From NCBI GenBank assembly GCA_029747015.1, contig JAKOGI010000183.1, forward strand, positions 191,001 through 255,000: a stretch of 64,000 nt of DNA, given 5' to 3'. The translations under genes and the position numbers were made by a program. Origin of the DNA: Carnegiea gigantea. Taxonomy: Eukaryota > Streptophyta > Magnoliopsida > Caryophyllales > Cactaceae. Numbering within the stretch: position 1 is the stretch's first letter; every line of letters starts with the position of its first letter. The notes below the pieces were generated by a model. The model worked only from the letters and a program-made list of their open reading frames with translations. It did not search any database and was not told the DNA's origin. Below are positions 48,960 to 59,398 of this stretch, piece by piece.

Positions 48960-50462
48960 ATGGAGAAGCCAGTTTCCAGCTGGTAGGATGGTAAAACCTT
49001 GACCGAAAGTTACATATACCCACCCAGAATAAGACCAGGGAAGCAAGTTGTTCCTACATCCAAGAGTGAACCAGTCATAGATCTCGGCAAGGCAGAGGGA
49101 GATGATCACCACAACATAGTTCAGCGGATTATAGAGGCTGCCCATGAGTTCGGATTCTTTCAGATTCACAATGCTCGTTTTCATTTCTATGCCATGACTT
49201 CAATAAAATTGCTTGCACGAATATGTATATCAAAAACAACCCAGTAGAAGTTCGATCATATATAGCAGCGCCTAGTCTAGGGATGTCAAGACATACCTCT
49301 CCTATGAGTTTGTCAAAGAAGTTGTTTCTGAAAGACCCACAAAAAACTTTGTACCCTAAATGTGACCAACATTTCTATTGTCTGAACTAGGTGGTTAACC
49401 ATGGGGTGTCGACAAGATTAATGTATGATACTCAAACTGTCTTCAAGGAATTCGTTGAGCTTCCTGCTAAGGAGAAATCTAGACTCTTATCCTCTGACTT
49501 CAGTCGAAAATTTGCACTTTTCACAAGCAATGTGGATTATGACGAAGAAGAGATTCATAATTGGAGGGACTCTTTAAGGCATATTTGCTTTCCTTTGGAA
49601 GAATCCATACAATTTTGGCCTCAACAACCTACCAGATATAGGTAACACTTCACCACATTGAAAGAAATCAGATCACATGAGCAAAATCCAGTTCATTGCA
49701 AAGGAAATGTCATATATTTTCTTCTGGAATATTTCAACCAAAAGTTAAAACTGATTGCCGCAAGCCCAAGAATAAGCTTTATGACATAACAATTTTCAAA
49801 ATTTTCAGGGAGGTTATAGGAGAATACACCATTGAAGTTGGGGAGCTCGGGTCAAGAATTTTGGAGCTCATAAGTGAAGGACTAGGACTTGAACCAGGTT
49901 ATTTTGTGAAAGAATGTAGTCAAAAGCAAGTTATGATGGTTCACAATTACCCTCCATGTCCTGATCCAAGTCTGACATTAGGACCCAAGAGCCTTGTGAC
50001 ACTGGCATATACTGCTTCAAGGAAATGTTCCGGGGCTTCAAGTCTTCAAGGATGGAATGGATCGGCATTGAGGCGATTCCAGATGCATTGGTGGTTAATG
50101 TTGTACACTATGGCTAAAACTTTGGAACATAATATTACCTGAAATACATGTACATTTTCTCTAGGAACTATGGAAGTTTTAAAGTGTTGGTGCCGTATTT
50201 GAAAATGTGCAAATGACTAGTGATGGAAAGCTGAAAAGTGCAGAGTCTTGAGCATCCACGAACAAGAACGAGTCCAGGATAACTGCAGCGCTTCATCATG
50301 CCAGCTGATGGCTGCATTGTAGAACCTGCAAAAGCCATTGTTAATGCACAAAGTCCTGCAATTTATGAAGGTGTTACATATATGGATTTCGTTAAAACTT
50401 TTAGGGCAGCCTACGTTGGAGAGATTGATGATGTATCGGAGTCTTACACCATAAGAGCTTGA
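48960..50462 (+). pseudogene. 2-oxoglutarate/Fe(II) dioxygenase, copy 3, multiply disrupted
   Basis: Third tandem copy, clearly degenerate. The ATG at 48960 is followed by TAG at codon 9 (48984-48986), where copy 2 has TCT. The intron-1 donor base is A (CAG then attcac at 49164). Exon 2 (49391-49641) and exon 3 (from 49809) still read well (VVNHGVSTRLM..., YPPCPDPSLTLG). After LTLG the frame is disrupted and the HxD iron motif is lost (about 49980-50060). The last-intron acceptor reads caa instead of cag, and the final exon contains stops before the conserved PYTIRA-like end (here SYTIRA) near 50450. It keeps the intron missing from copy 2, so the two copies lost different things. Confidence 0.88.
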
Positions 50463-51240
50463 AACCCCAGCATCAAATGTCCTCATAATCGTTTATGTGC
50501 TACTATGCAATAAACTTTGCCAAAGGCTACATTGAATTCGTGTTTGTCCTCAACATATGCACGTGTGTGTACACTCATGGACAAGGTTTTCTAGATGAAT
50601 AAATCTCCTACCTCCCACTATTAGCCAATTCGGTAGGTAAAATCCTTTGAAAGTTATCATCATAGACTTCTATTCAAATTTTACCTACAATGGCCTCGGC
50701 ATCACTCTTCACAGCCAAAAGAACCCACCCCCAAACACCCCCCCCAAAAAAGAAAGAATAAAAAAGAGAGAAAAAAGGTTTGATGGATTTGTGTGTTTTG
50801 GTGTATTGGTTGTAAAAATGACCTGACCTGAATAACCTGCATTAATACCAATTGACATCTGAAATAGTTAATATCTACCATATTAGAAATCCGAAATGAC
50901 CCAAATTGAACTAAACATTTCCCAATAAAATTGTTCTTCTTTGCAAAAGAAGTTTATCAGACCAAATATCAACTAAGGAGAAACAAACAGAACTGAAAAT
51001 AACTCCATCTAAAACCAAAAAATAAACCGAATCTTGTTGACCCAAATATAGCCCCAATCATAATTAACTGACCTAGTTCAACAGTTTTTTTTTTTTTGGG
51101 GGGGGGGGAGGTTAAATCAAATCCAAGGTGAAAAATTATCATACAATATTTCTAACATTGATTATGAAACCCCATCTAGGCCCAGAAAGACCACCACAAA
51201 TCATAGTCAAATCTGGAGTGCTCTGGGCTCAGAAAGAACA
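50463..51240. other. Spacer between the dioxygenase array and the CPT gene
   Basis: 3' flank of copy 3, then AT-rich sequence with a poly(T)-poly(G) junction at 51084-51108. No gene recognised. Confidence 0.5.
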
Positions 51241-52579
51241 ACAACAATAAGAAGAAGAAGAAGAAAAAGCAGCCAATTTCTCACTCTAATTGATCAGGTC
51301 CAACGCCCCTTGCGGCCTTCTACTGTTTTTTTCTCTGTCAGTCTCTCTCAGTCGGAATAATTCAACTTTGCTGGCGGCTGGAGCCCTTCGATCGAGCATT
51401 GCTATTTGCTCCCCCGGGTATTATCGAAATGCCCTTTATCTTATTCGATCTTTTCCTTCACTGATTTTGCTTCAATGCAAGTATGAAAGATGGTGTCTTT
51501 TTGCTTCCAGTTAATTACTGTACACATGTAATTTAGTATGTTTGATTCCCAATTTGTTTGGCTTGCTTTTGGTGTTTGTAACTGCCCGATGCCCACCTCA
51601 CCTAAGTCTCTGGATTTCTTCCTTAAGGAGCTGTTTGATGGGGAGAAGGATTTAGTTTCATATGTGGGACTTTAGTTGATTTAGAGGCAGGGTTTTTTTT
51701 GGCCCGGGGGGGGGGATGGGGGAAGAAATTTAGTGAATTGAGCCATTGCTGCAAAATTTCATAAGGGCTTGATTGCATTTGTTATCCTGGATGGTGATGG
51801 TGATAGTGATGGTGATGGTGTGACATGCAGAGCTCTTGCTGAATCTCGCATTTGGTCTGTCACTTCATTTCTAACTTTTTTTCATGAAATGAGAAAGCCC
51901 TATAATTATTGATGTATCTACATTATTAGGGTCTCAAATTTAGCATTAAATGTTGGGATTTGAAGTACCTTACTGGTCCCAGATTCATTGGGAATTGTTG
52001 TTGCTTTTCATGTGTTCTGAACTATTTGCTGGCTTTTCATCTCCCTCCCCCTTCTTTATCAGGCTTGGTAATCTCTGTGCATCCTGTAAATTGGATGGAG
52101 ACTTGTTTGTGTATCATGTACTCTGCTATCTTGACTGGTTGTCATGTGCTCTCAAACTTGGTTAATATATTCTATAGTTGAATCGTATTTATATAGGGTT
52201 CGGACATGCCCATATTCTAATGTGGAATGTTCCAGAGTGGCGATCCATCTCTGAAGTGTTACTACTGTGCTTTTAGTCTAACATGAGGGCAAGTATCTGA
52301 GGTCAAATATCCAATGAGGATCTTGTGGTGAAATGAAAGTTACAGTGAGTTTGTTGGTCATTGTAGTAGTATGAATCTGATAGTTAAATGCTCTAATTGG
52401 ATAGTTCACGTGTCTTTCAACTCATCAAACCCTTAGCAATGACAAGTTTGTTCATATGGTTGGGGGTTTTCCGTGTATATTATGTCTTAAATATCTTTGA
52501 TGTACAGAAAGTTTGTCTTACACTGTCTCATTGTTAACAGCTTGTTCTCTTGGGAGGTAGCATTTCCCGAGCTTCTGTA
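51241..52579 (+). promoter_or_regulatory. 5' UTR with intron of the cis-prenyltransferase gene
   Basis: A CT/GAA-rich leader (about 51241-51417) ends at a donor-like gg|gtatta. The acceptor ttgttaacag at 52531-52540 precedes CTTGTTCTCTTGGG and, 40 bp on, the ATG. The implied intron of about 1.1 kb contains a (GATGGT)n-like tract at 51791-51825. Exact leader ends need transcripts. Confidence 0.5.
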
Positions 52580-53449
52580 ATGACAGAAAGCAGAGATAAT
52601 GAGAACTCATTGATAAGGAGAGTAGCTAGTTTTGCAAGGAAGTGCTTATTTGGTATCCTTTCTGTGGGACCAATTCCCAACCATATTGCATTCATTATGG
52701 ATGGAAACCGAAGATATGCTAAGAAAAACAATTTGGAGGAAGGGGCTGGCCATAAGTTAGGGTTTACAGCCCTAATGTCTATGCTTAGATACTGCTATGA
52801 GTTAAATGTGAAATATGTAACCATATATGCTTTCAGCATTGATAATTTCAAAAGACGCCCAGAAGAAGTTCAGTCTTTAATGGAACTTATACGGGAGAAG
52901 ATAGAAGGTTTGATCAAAGAAGAGAGCATAGTGAATCAATATGGAGTTAGAGTTCACTTTGTTGGAGACTTGAAGCTTTTAGATGAATCTGTAAGGTTGG
53001 CTGCTAAGAGGGCTATGGTGGCCACTTCCAAAAACTCAAAAGCAGTGCTTTCAATCTGCATTGCCTACACATCAACCAATGAGATCATGAACGCTGTCAA
53101 GCAATCTTGTGAAGAAAAATGGGAAGAACATAAGAAATTAGGTTCATGTGGTACAACAAATGGTCTAATTGATTATGCTGAAAAGGTAGGGAGAAAGGGT
53201 AACAACTTCATAGGTTTATCTGATATTGAGAGGCATCTGTATACGAGAGTTACTCCTCCTCCTGATATTCTAGTTCGAACTTCTGGTGAAACCCGGTTGA
53301 GCAACTTTCTCCTGTGGCAGAGTGCTTCCTCCCTTTTGTACAGCCCTTCAGTGCTTTGGCCTGAGATAGGACTCCGCCATTTGGTTTGGGCTATCCTAAA
53401 CTTTCAAAGAAATCATTCTTACTTTGAGAAGAAAAGGAAGCAAGTATAG
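52580..53449 (+). CDS. cis-Prenyltransferase (dehydrodolichyl diphosphate synthase type)
   Basis: A 289-residue protein in one coding exon. cis-Prenyltransferases add isopentenyl units in cis to a short allylic diphosphate; plant members make dolichol precursors at the ER or shorter polyprenyls. All conserved regions are in order: IAFIMDGNRRYAKKN with catalytic Asp41, GHKLGFTALMSMLRYC, TIYAFSIDNFKRRPEEV, DILVRTSGETRLSNFLLWQS, and WPEIGLRHLVWAILNFQR near the C-terminus. A hydrophobic/basic N-terminal segment (RRVASFARKCLFGILSVG) precedes the core, as in ER-associated DDPS proteins. No RXG motif is visible at the very C-terminus, which in this family suggests a type that needs a NgBR/LEW1-like partner or a short-chain enzyme. 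The ATG at 52580 is preceded by a spliced leader. Confidence 0.93.
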   Translation: MTESRDNENSLIRRVASFARKCLFGILSVGPIPNHIAFIMDGNRRYAKKNNLEEGAGHKLGFTALMSMLRYCYELNVKYVTIYAFSIDNFKRRPEEVQSLMELIREKIEGLIKEESIVNQYGVRVHFVGDLKLLDESVRLAAKRAMVATSKNSKAVLSICIAYTSTNEIMNAVKQSCEEKWEEHKKLGSCGTTNGLIDYAEKVGRKGNNFIGLSDIERHLYTRVTPPPDILVRTSGETRLSNFLLWQSASSLLYSPSVLWPEIGLRHLVWAILNFQRNHSYFEKKRKQV

Positions 53450-54814
53450 CAATGCAGTAAAGATATCATCTTCTGAAAGATTGGGTCGAATCTTTATCGG
53501 ACTTCTTGACATGATCTTCCGGGCTAGCCGTATTGCCTTTCAACACGGGACACAAGGCTCTTCTGGTGCTGCATTTGTCTTTATTTTGCTATCTACTTTG
53601 ACCTCATGAGCAAGTTTTCTGACCTGCTGATTTACAATACCTTCATTTTGTATCTTGCTTCCTCTTCTGACATCGCGAATGTCATTGAAGTATATGAATA
53701 TTGAAGAACTGTTATACAGGAGTTGTTTTGTGTGTTTTTTGCGGGGCTGTGAAGCAAGGTGGGAGAACTGATATTAGCAAGAGTTTTAACTTACATTTGG
53801 TACTAACTCCGAATGACTTGACTCCCAAAGTCTTCTTCGACAATCTAGATTCAAACTCATATGCAGATAGACACACAGTAGGCAGTTGATCTGTGGGTAT
53901 TAAGGCGAGGGTTGCTTGTCATAGTCTTCGGTGATTAAGCTTTTTCATGTATACTCTCATCCAGATTCACAAGGCATTTTCTAAAGCTTGGACAAGGGTT
54001 CCTGCTGTGTTCCCTCAGAATGAGAAATATCAGGCATATTGTTCTGTAACCTATTATGTAAAACAGTTATAATGTGATAGACAATTAAATTATTCCTAGG
54101 ACTTTTTCTTCAATTAATGTTAGTCTGCTCATGAATTGAAGATTTTTTGGTTTCTAATAAAGTGATTTTGTGGTTTTCTTCATCTATTCTGCTCAACAGC
54201 AATGCTACCAACTGCTACAATTGTGTAACTTCTTCCAGTCAGATGTAAGATTCATTTGGTGACAGTTTGAAAATTTCTTTCTTATGTCTGACTTGGATTG
54301 TAGCAAAACTAGTATATCAAAAACTGTTACATTATTTCTTTTTCTGTGAGATAATACTGGTTTCCAATTAAGAGGTTTTCAATACTAGGGTCTCCTTAAA
54401 ACTACCCCTTTGTAACCAGAGATCAGGCTGCTACTTCTAAGCTCTTAGCTTGTTTGATGGGATATTGGAATATCAACTTGGATTCATAAGCGTGTGGATA
54501 CCAGATTGAGCATAAATTGATGCAAAATATTGTCTGACTATAGTCAAAAACAACCTATAATCGATATCAACTAACTAGTGCCGAATTATCAGAGTACAAT
54601 ATACCATGTATTACTGGTCTCAAAAATATTTTTGCACGTTAGATTACATAAATTTAAAATAGCATGACTTTGATACAATTACAATGTATCTTAAGCAGTA
54701 TCATACTTGTAACTTTTTCTTTGAATAGAAGGGGGGGGGGTGATGTCTTGTTAAACTTTGCTACAAACATTTGAAGTTTTTTCATCACGTAGAGCATTGG
54801 AACACCCCTCCCCA

Positions 54815-54847
<33 letters not shown>

Positions 54848-55114
54848 CGGAAAAAACCAAAAAAGGCCAAAACAGAATCTCTCTTGTTATTTTTCCCAGA
54901 GAATCTGTCAAAGAAAATTTGATAGATGTAATTAATCCATCGGAATATTGAGATATTTAAATAGAAATTTTTTTTGAGTAAAACCTGACCACCTACACTA
55001 GTCATTCTTAAGTGAATGGTCAAATCCAAGAATGATTGTCAAATCCAAGAATGATGATCGAGACTATGCTTGTTAATTAATAGACCAAAAGTCTTGGAGA
55101 TCTTTAAGCATATA
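53450..55114. other. CPT 3' flank and AT-rich spacer
   Basis: 3' UTR of the CPT gene on the left, then spacer. A 31-base poly(C) tract lies at 54816-54846. No gene seen. Confidence 0.5.
54816..54846. repeat. 31-nt poly(C) tract
   Basis: Uninterrupted C run preceded by CACCCCTCCCCAT. The opposite strand is a G run that could form a quadruplex. Its length may be uncertain in any assembly. Confidence 0.9.
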
Positions 55115-55117
55115 TTA

Positions 55118-55479
55118 GAGCATCCGCAGCCCTGGAATGAAAAGGGAACGTGGGCTTCACCTTGTCCACATACTGTAGGAGGGGCAGGATATTGTCACGC
55201 ATGGTGAAACTCTGCCTAGTTCCACCACGCGAGGTAACTTTTTGTTTTTTAAAATATTTTTTCTTTTTTCTTTTTTTGGGTTAATATATGATTTTTATAT
55301 GATTAAAAAAAGGAATTGTGTGTTATAAGATGGGTCCATGATAAATTTATTTAGTGGGTTATTTAAATTGAAGTTCCATGGGTTGGAGAAGTGATGAAAT
55401 GTAAGTTCCAAAAAAATAAAATTTTTGCTGATGTGGCAAACTTGAATTTCAAAAAATAAAACTGTGACTGAAAATGCTC
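55118..55479. mobile_element. Tourist-like MITE, 362 bp, TTA target duplication
   Basis: TTA (55115-55117 and 55480-55482) flanks ends GAGCATCCGCAG and, in reverse complement, GAGCATTTTCAG. TTA duplication and the GAGCAT start match a widespread plant PIF/Harbinger MITE type. No coding capacity. Confidence 0.65.
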
Positions 55480-55482
55480 TTA

Positions 55483-57152
55483 GAATATTAAATAAGGTAT
55501 GAAAATTAGCTGCAATGTTTGATATTCCGAGCTAAACAATCACTTTGTATAAAGGTGAGAAGTTCTTATCAATGGTGGGGATGAGAAAATTAGGTGCTAG
55601 TGCTTCTTTTTATTTTCCAATTTAAACTTTTCCTAGTGGACAAAATTGAGAAGATTATACGGTCATTAATTACCCAATTAACTATAAAACAAAAGAAGGT
55701 TGAATAATCCACAGTATGTATGCCCATGAAATCAAACATCCTCATAAGCTCTAGCTTTCAAATTAACAAAGTTTGTTTGATTCTATGCTTTTGTGTTTTC
55801 CTTTGATCATGCAAAGGAGATAAAGAAATTATTCACAATGAAGTGACAGTTTGATTTATTATTTTGTAAGCCACAAATTAAAAGAAAAGGGAGAAGATTG
55901 TAAAATAAAGATGCAATTGAATGAAAAGTTTTGTTAATACAGAGAGTTTTAAGGATAAAATTTAAAATAAATTAGTCATACTGTATCGGTGTATCTTTAG
56001 TGTATTTTTTATTGGGGTAGATATAGTTTTTCATAAGAAAAATATCATTCTGTATTTATAAATTGTAAACAGATATGGCATGAATTTGTTATACGTACCA
56101 CCTTCGGTTTTAATTATATAATTGTTTGTCAAATTTTATGGTAAGTTCGTGGAATGAACCCCAAATATCAAATAGTAAAATAGAATTTTGTAACCATATT
56201 TGATACAAGCTGTTTTTTGTTTTTTTATAGAGATATCAGTTGTTAGTTGAGTGCGTTAGTTGTTTTTCAAAAAACTATTTCTTAAAATTAATTAATTTTA
56301 AAAAAGATATACACAAGATAAAATGCGAATCTCAAAAATAATTAAAAAAGAAAAATGATGAGTTGATCTTTTAAAAAGGCTATTGGACACTAGTAATCTA
56401 AACCATTCGCAATTTAGATGCCAATAATCTGACCTGAAAAAATGGCTCTAAACGGTCAAATGTTTTGAAGTATTTATTTTCAATAGTACTGGGGTGATTT
56501 TAGATTGTATTTTCCAACCAATTTAAACTTCCAAATGAATAATGCAATGTAAATTTTACATTTTTGTGTTGTCTTAAGGGCAATATTATTTGAAATTACC
56601 TAAAAATACAATCCAAAATCACTCTTTTTTTGGGGGGGTTAGTAGGGCCTCTATCACCAGAGTTACGTCACTGTCACCCGACTTACCTCATAAAGAATTG
56701 AAACTCTTCCATTTCAGATGTTCTTCAATCACAAGACTCGAACACAAGATCTTATTTAGAATAAAGAAAATAAACATCAAACAACTTGAACTCATATGTG
56801 TTAATAGATAATAAAATTGATAAGTTACAGTAATTAACGTCATAGATTGGAATATTCGTTTGAACCTAAAAGACTAATTTCCGTTAAAGAATTCTTGATA
56901 AGATTGATAAGCAAATTGGCACCCGTGAGCGAATAACAAATAAAGAATGAGGCCATCATATTTGTCATGCTGACTTGCAATTTCCAGTTCAAATGACTGA
57001 GGGGGACTTTAGTTAGTCAAGGGCAACTTTGTTCAAAAAATCAACCCCTCGTGCTTTGACCACTTGACTTTGGGAAACCTCAATTATGGGTATCATGATT
57101 CTTGGATTTGCTCATTAATTTCTTTTGCAATGAATTGAAGGGCCATGACCTT
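55483..57152. other. AT-rich spacer
   Basis: No gene, RNA or clear repeat recognised. A short T7G7 junction occurs at 56624-56638. Confidence 0.5.
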
Positions 57153-57432
57153 TGTTAGGGCATAAACACATTCCTGAGTCTTTAACCATTAATTTATTGA
57201 TTCACATAGTTCTTGAGCCTAGTATTAGAGCCTTTTTCAGACGAGATGTCTCGAGTTCGAATCTCAACAACTCTCATATTAATTTATTGCGCAAGGTAGA
57301 GAAGGCCTTTGTAGCATCAACGTTTCAAGCCCAAAGGGCAGCATTCGCGTAAGGGGGACATGGTAGAGTATAAACATATTTTTGTACCTTCAACTATCAG
57401 TTTAAACTTTTGGTTGAGTTGGTTCTTGAACA
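57153..57432 (+). mobile_element. Degenerate TRIM (tiny LTR retrotransposon)
   Basis: Two related short repeats (57153-57219 and 57361-57432; both read TRGRGYATAAACAYATT, then a CTTYAACYATYA-like part and AGTTSTTCTTGA-like end) enclose about 140 bp. Directly after the first is TAGTATTAGAGCC (57220-57232), a transition-decayed tRNA-Met primer-binding site. Directly before the second is AAGGGGGACA, a polypurine tract. The interior keeps GAGTTCGAATCTCA. This is the layout of a terminal-repeat retrotransposon in miniature; no target duplication remains. Confidence 0.65.
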
Positions 57433-57959
57433 TCTTATATATACATGCGAATGAAACGACAAAGTAACAGTAATTTTTTTAATCAGTAAATGCTCTATGA
57501 GAACGTCTTATGCAAAATAATAATGAGGTAATAAGAAAGTCACTTCCCCAGTTATTTTTCAAAAGCAAAAAATTAAAATCCTTATCAGATATAAATTGTC
57601 TTATGATAAATTGTTGCGAGATTATCTGGTTTAATTTATGCTAAGTGTAACTAATGTGGACAGGTTTTAAAGATATTTTAGCGTTCATTAGATTGAACTT
57701 TTAGCAGAGATTTGGTGAGAAATTTTAAGTGGTTTCTGCCAATTTGTTGTAGCACGAAGGTAGTGTAAGAATCTCTCATTAGTCAACCATTGACAAATGT
57801 AATGGAGTTTTCTTCCACACTAATAATTTTATATTTGGTAGGAATTCTAAATGTGCACCATCGCATAAAGTACAAATACTAATAATGGGATCAATAATAT
57901 TTATTTGAATTTTTTGAGTAAGTAGGAAGATTAGGAATGAAATTATTAGAGAGAAGGTA

Positions 57960-58600
57960 CACGTGGTGCACCTGTGCAGAGGTGTGAGAGGATTGATATT
58001 ACATGAATCTAAGTACAAATACTATTTGGCGGTAAGATGAGTGAAACAAAATTTATGGTTTGGTCCTATTAAGAGGGGGTTGGGAATATAAATACACATA
58101 TGCGGAGGTGTGAAAGGATTGATATTCTAGACTGTAAGAGGAATAGAGGAAGACCTAAGAAGAATATTAATGAGGTGATTAGCCAAGATATACGACCCTT
58201 GAGACTTACAGATGACATGACTCGTGATATGAATTTTTGGAGGTTTCGAATTAGATTCCCCTGTTTTAGCCACTTCGCACACAATGTTGTCGTTTATGTG
58301 GTGCTCTTCGTGTATTTTATTGTTTATTTACGTTTTGGCATTTGGTAACACTACTTGATGGATTTATTTTATTTGATCTACTTATCTTTCCTTTCGCTAA
58401 CATTCTTAATTTTAGTTTTGTTACCAAGGATTTCACCTCAACAAAACATTCCTAAAATTTTCTTTTTGAGGATATCTCGGAATAGGTCTCTTTACTTGGA
58501 CGAGTGCTCATAGAGATAAAGCCGCCCATATCTAAATCTCTCCACGCCCTGCCAAAATACGACTCACACTTGGAGTTATGATAGTTGTTGTACAGTCATA
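57960..58600 (+). mobile_element. 3' remnant of an RTE-type LINE
   Basis: 58092-58270 translates to RRCERIDILDCKRNRGRPKK, then NINEVISQDIRPL, LTDDMTRD and FWRFRIR, the C-terminal wording common to plant RTE-clade LINE reverse transcriptases. Downstream comes a decayed tail (GGATATCTCGGAATAGGTCT ... CTCACACTTGGAGTTATGAT) ending in a short TTG/TTGTTG run near 58590, as RTE elements do. The 5' part is missing. A copy of the first 30 bp of the coding remnant (CAGAGGTGTGAGAGGATTGA) also occurs at 57976-57995, so the fragment is partly duplicated. Confidence 0.6.
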
Positions 58601-58882
58601 AGACATTATAATTATGGTTAAATTTAACTAAATACAGCCTGAAAATATATTACAAATAGAACACGAGGCTAAAAATCAAAAAAAAACAAAAAGAAAAGAG
58701 CTACTTAGTACTCAGCCTGCATAATAAGTTGCATGAATAGCATTCATCACATGAATAATGAATTTAGGGAAAAACAAGAACATGAGGGTAAAAATCAAAA
58801 TTAAGTAGCAGTGCTTTTATTGGGGGGTTTTTTTTTTCATTTTCCCAAAAAATAAACCCAAAAAAAAAAAAAGAAAACAAGC

Positions 58883-59296
58883 CTAATGCTTTGGTCTCTC
58901 TTGTTGCTCATCAAGTAGTTCCTCTAACACATTATCATCCACATACTCAAATTCAATTACTTGCCTTTGGACATCCCCTTGTTCCCTAGAAGATGAAGGA
59001 GTAGTGCCCCTATTTTGCCCTAAATTACTAGAGCCCTCACCTATATTACTATAGTGTTGCTCATTAGGAAAATTGAGGATGGCAAGGTGACCTCGTAAGG
59101 CAAAGGCAGCTCGATCATATGCTCTGGCTGCTTCTTCTGCTGTATCATATGTCCCGAGCCATAGTCTAGCCCCATTCTTCTTAGGATCGCGTATTTCTGC
59201 TGCGAACTTCCCCCATGGCCGCCTCCGAACCCCTCTATACCTAGAAGTGGCTCGATCGCCCGGTGGAGATGATCTTCCTTTGTTGTCACCTTCCAT
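58883..59296 (-). CDS. Group-IX ERF transcription factor with EDLL motif
   Basis: A single-exon, 137-residue AP2/ERF protein. Residues 20-77 form one AP2 domain ([18 protein letters not shown], then [20 protein letters not shown] and [10 protein letters not shown]), with the Ala and Asp of ERF rather than DREB members, so a GCC-box binder is expected. Residues 113-129 ([17 protein letters not shown]) match the EDLL activation motif. That combination and the small size place it with the ERF095-ERF098 group IX proteins that act in jasmonate/ethylene defence responses; the physiological role is inferred by family. The ATG at 59296 is the first in frame and a TATA box lies upstream. Confidence 0.94.
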   Translation of the reverse strand: MEGDNKGRSSPPGDRATSRYRGVRRRPWGKFAAEIRDPKKNGARLWLGTYDTAEEAARAYDRAAFALRGHLAILNFPNEQHYSNIGEGSSNLGQNRGTTPSSSREQGDVQRQVIEFEYVDDNVLEELLDEQQERPKH

Positions 59297-59387
59297 GATG
59301 ATCTAGATTCTTCTAGCTCGTTTGATCAACAAATATATGGTGTATGTGTGAAAATGAAGGGAAGTTGGCTTCTTTGATACATGCATA

Positions 59388-59398
59388 TGTATATATAG
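59388..59398 (-). promoter_or_regulatory. TATA box of the ERF gene
   Basis: CTATATATACA on the minus strand, about 95 bp before the ATG at 59296, a normal distance allowing for a short 5' UTR. Confidence 0.6.

Noticed and set aside
53424..53609. Small open frame overlapping the end of the CPT gene
   Set aside because: Overlaps the CPT stop in another frame, resembles no known protein and is most likely 3' UTR.
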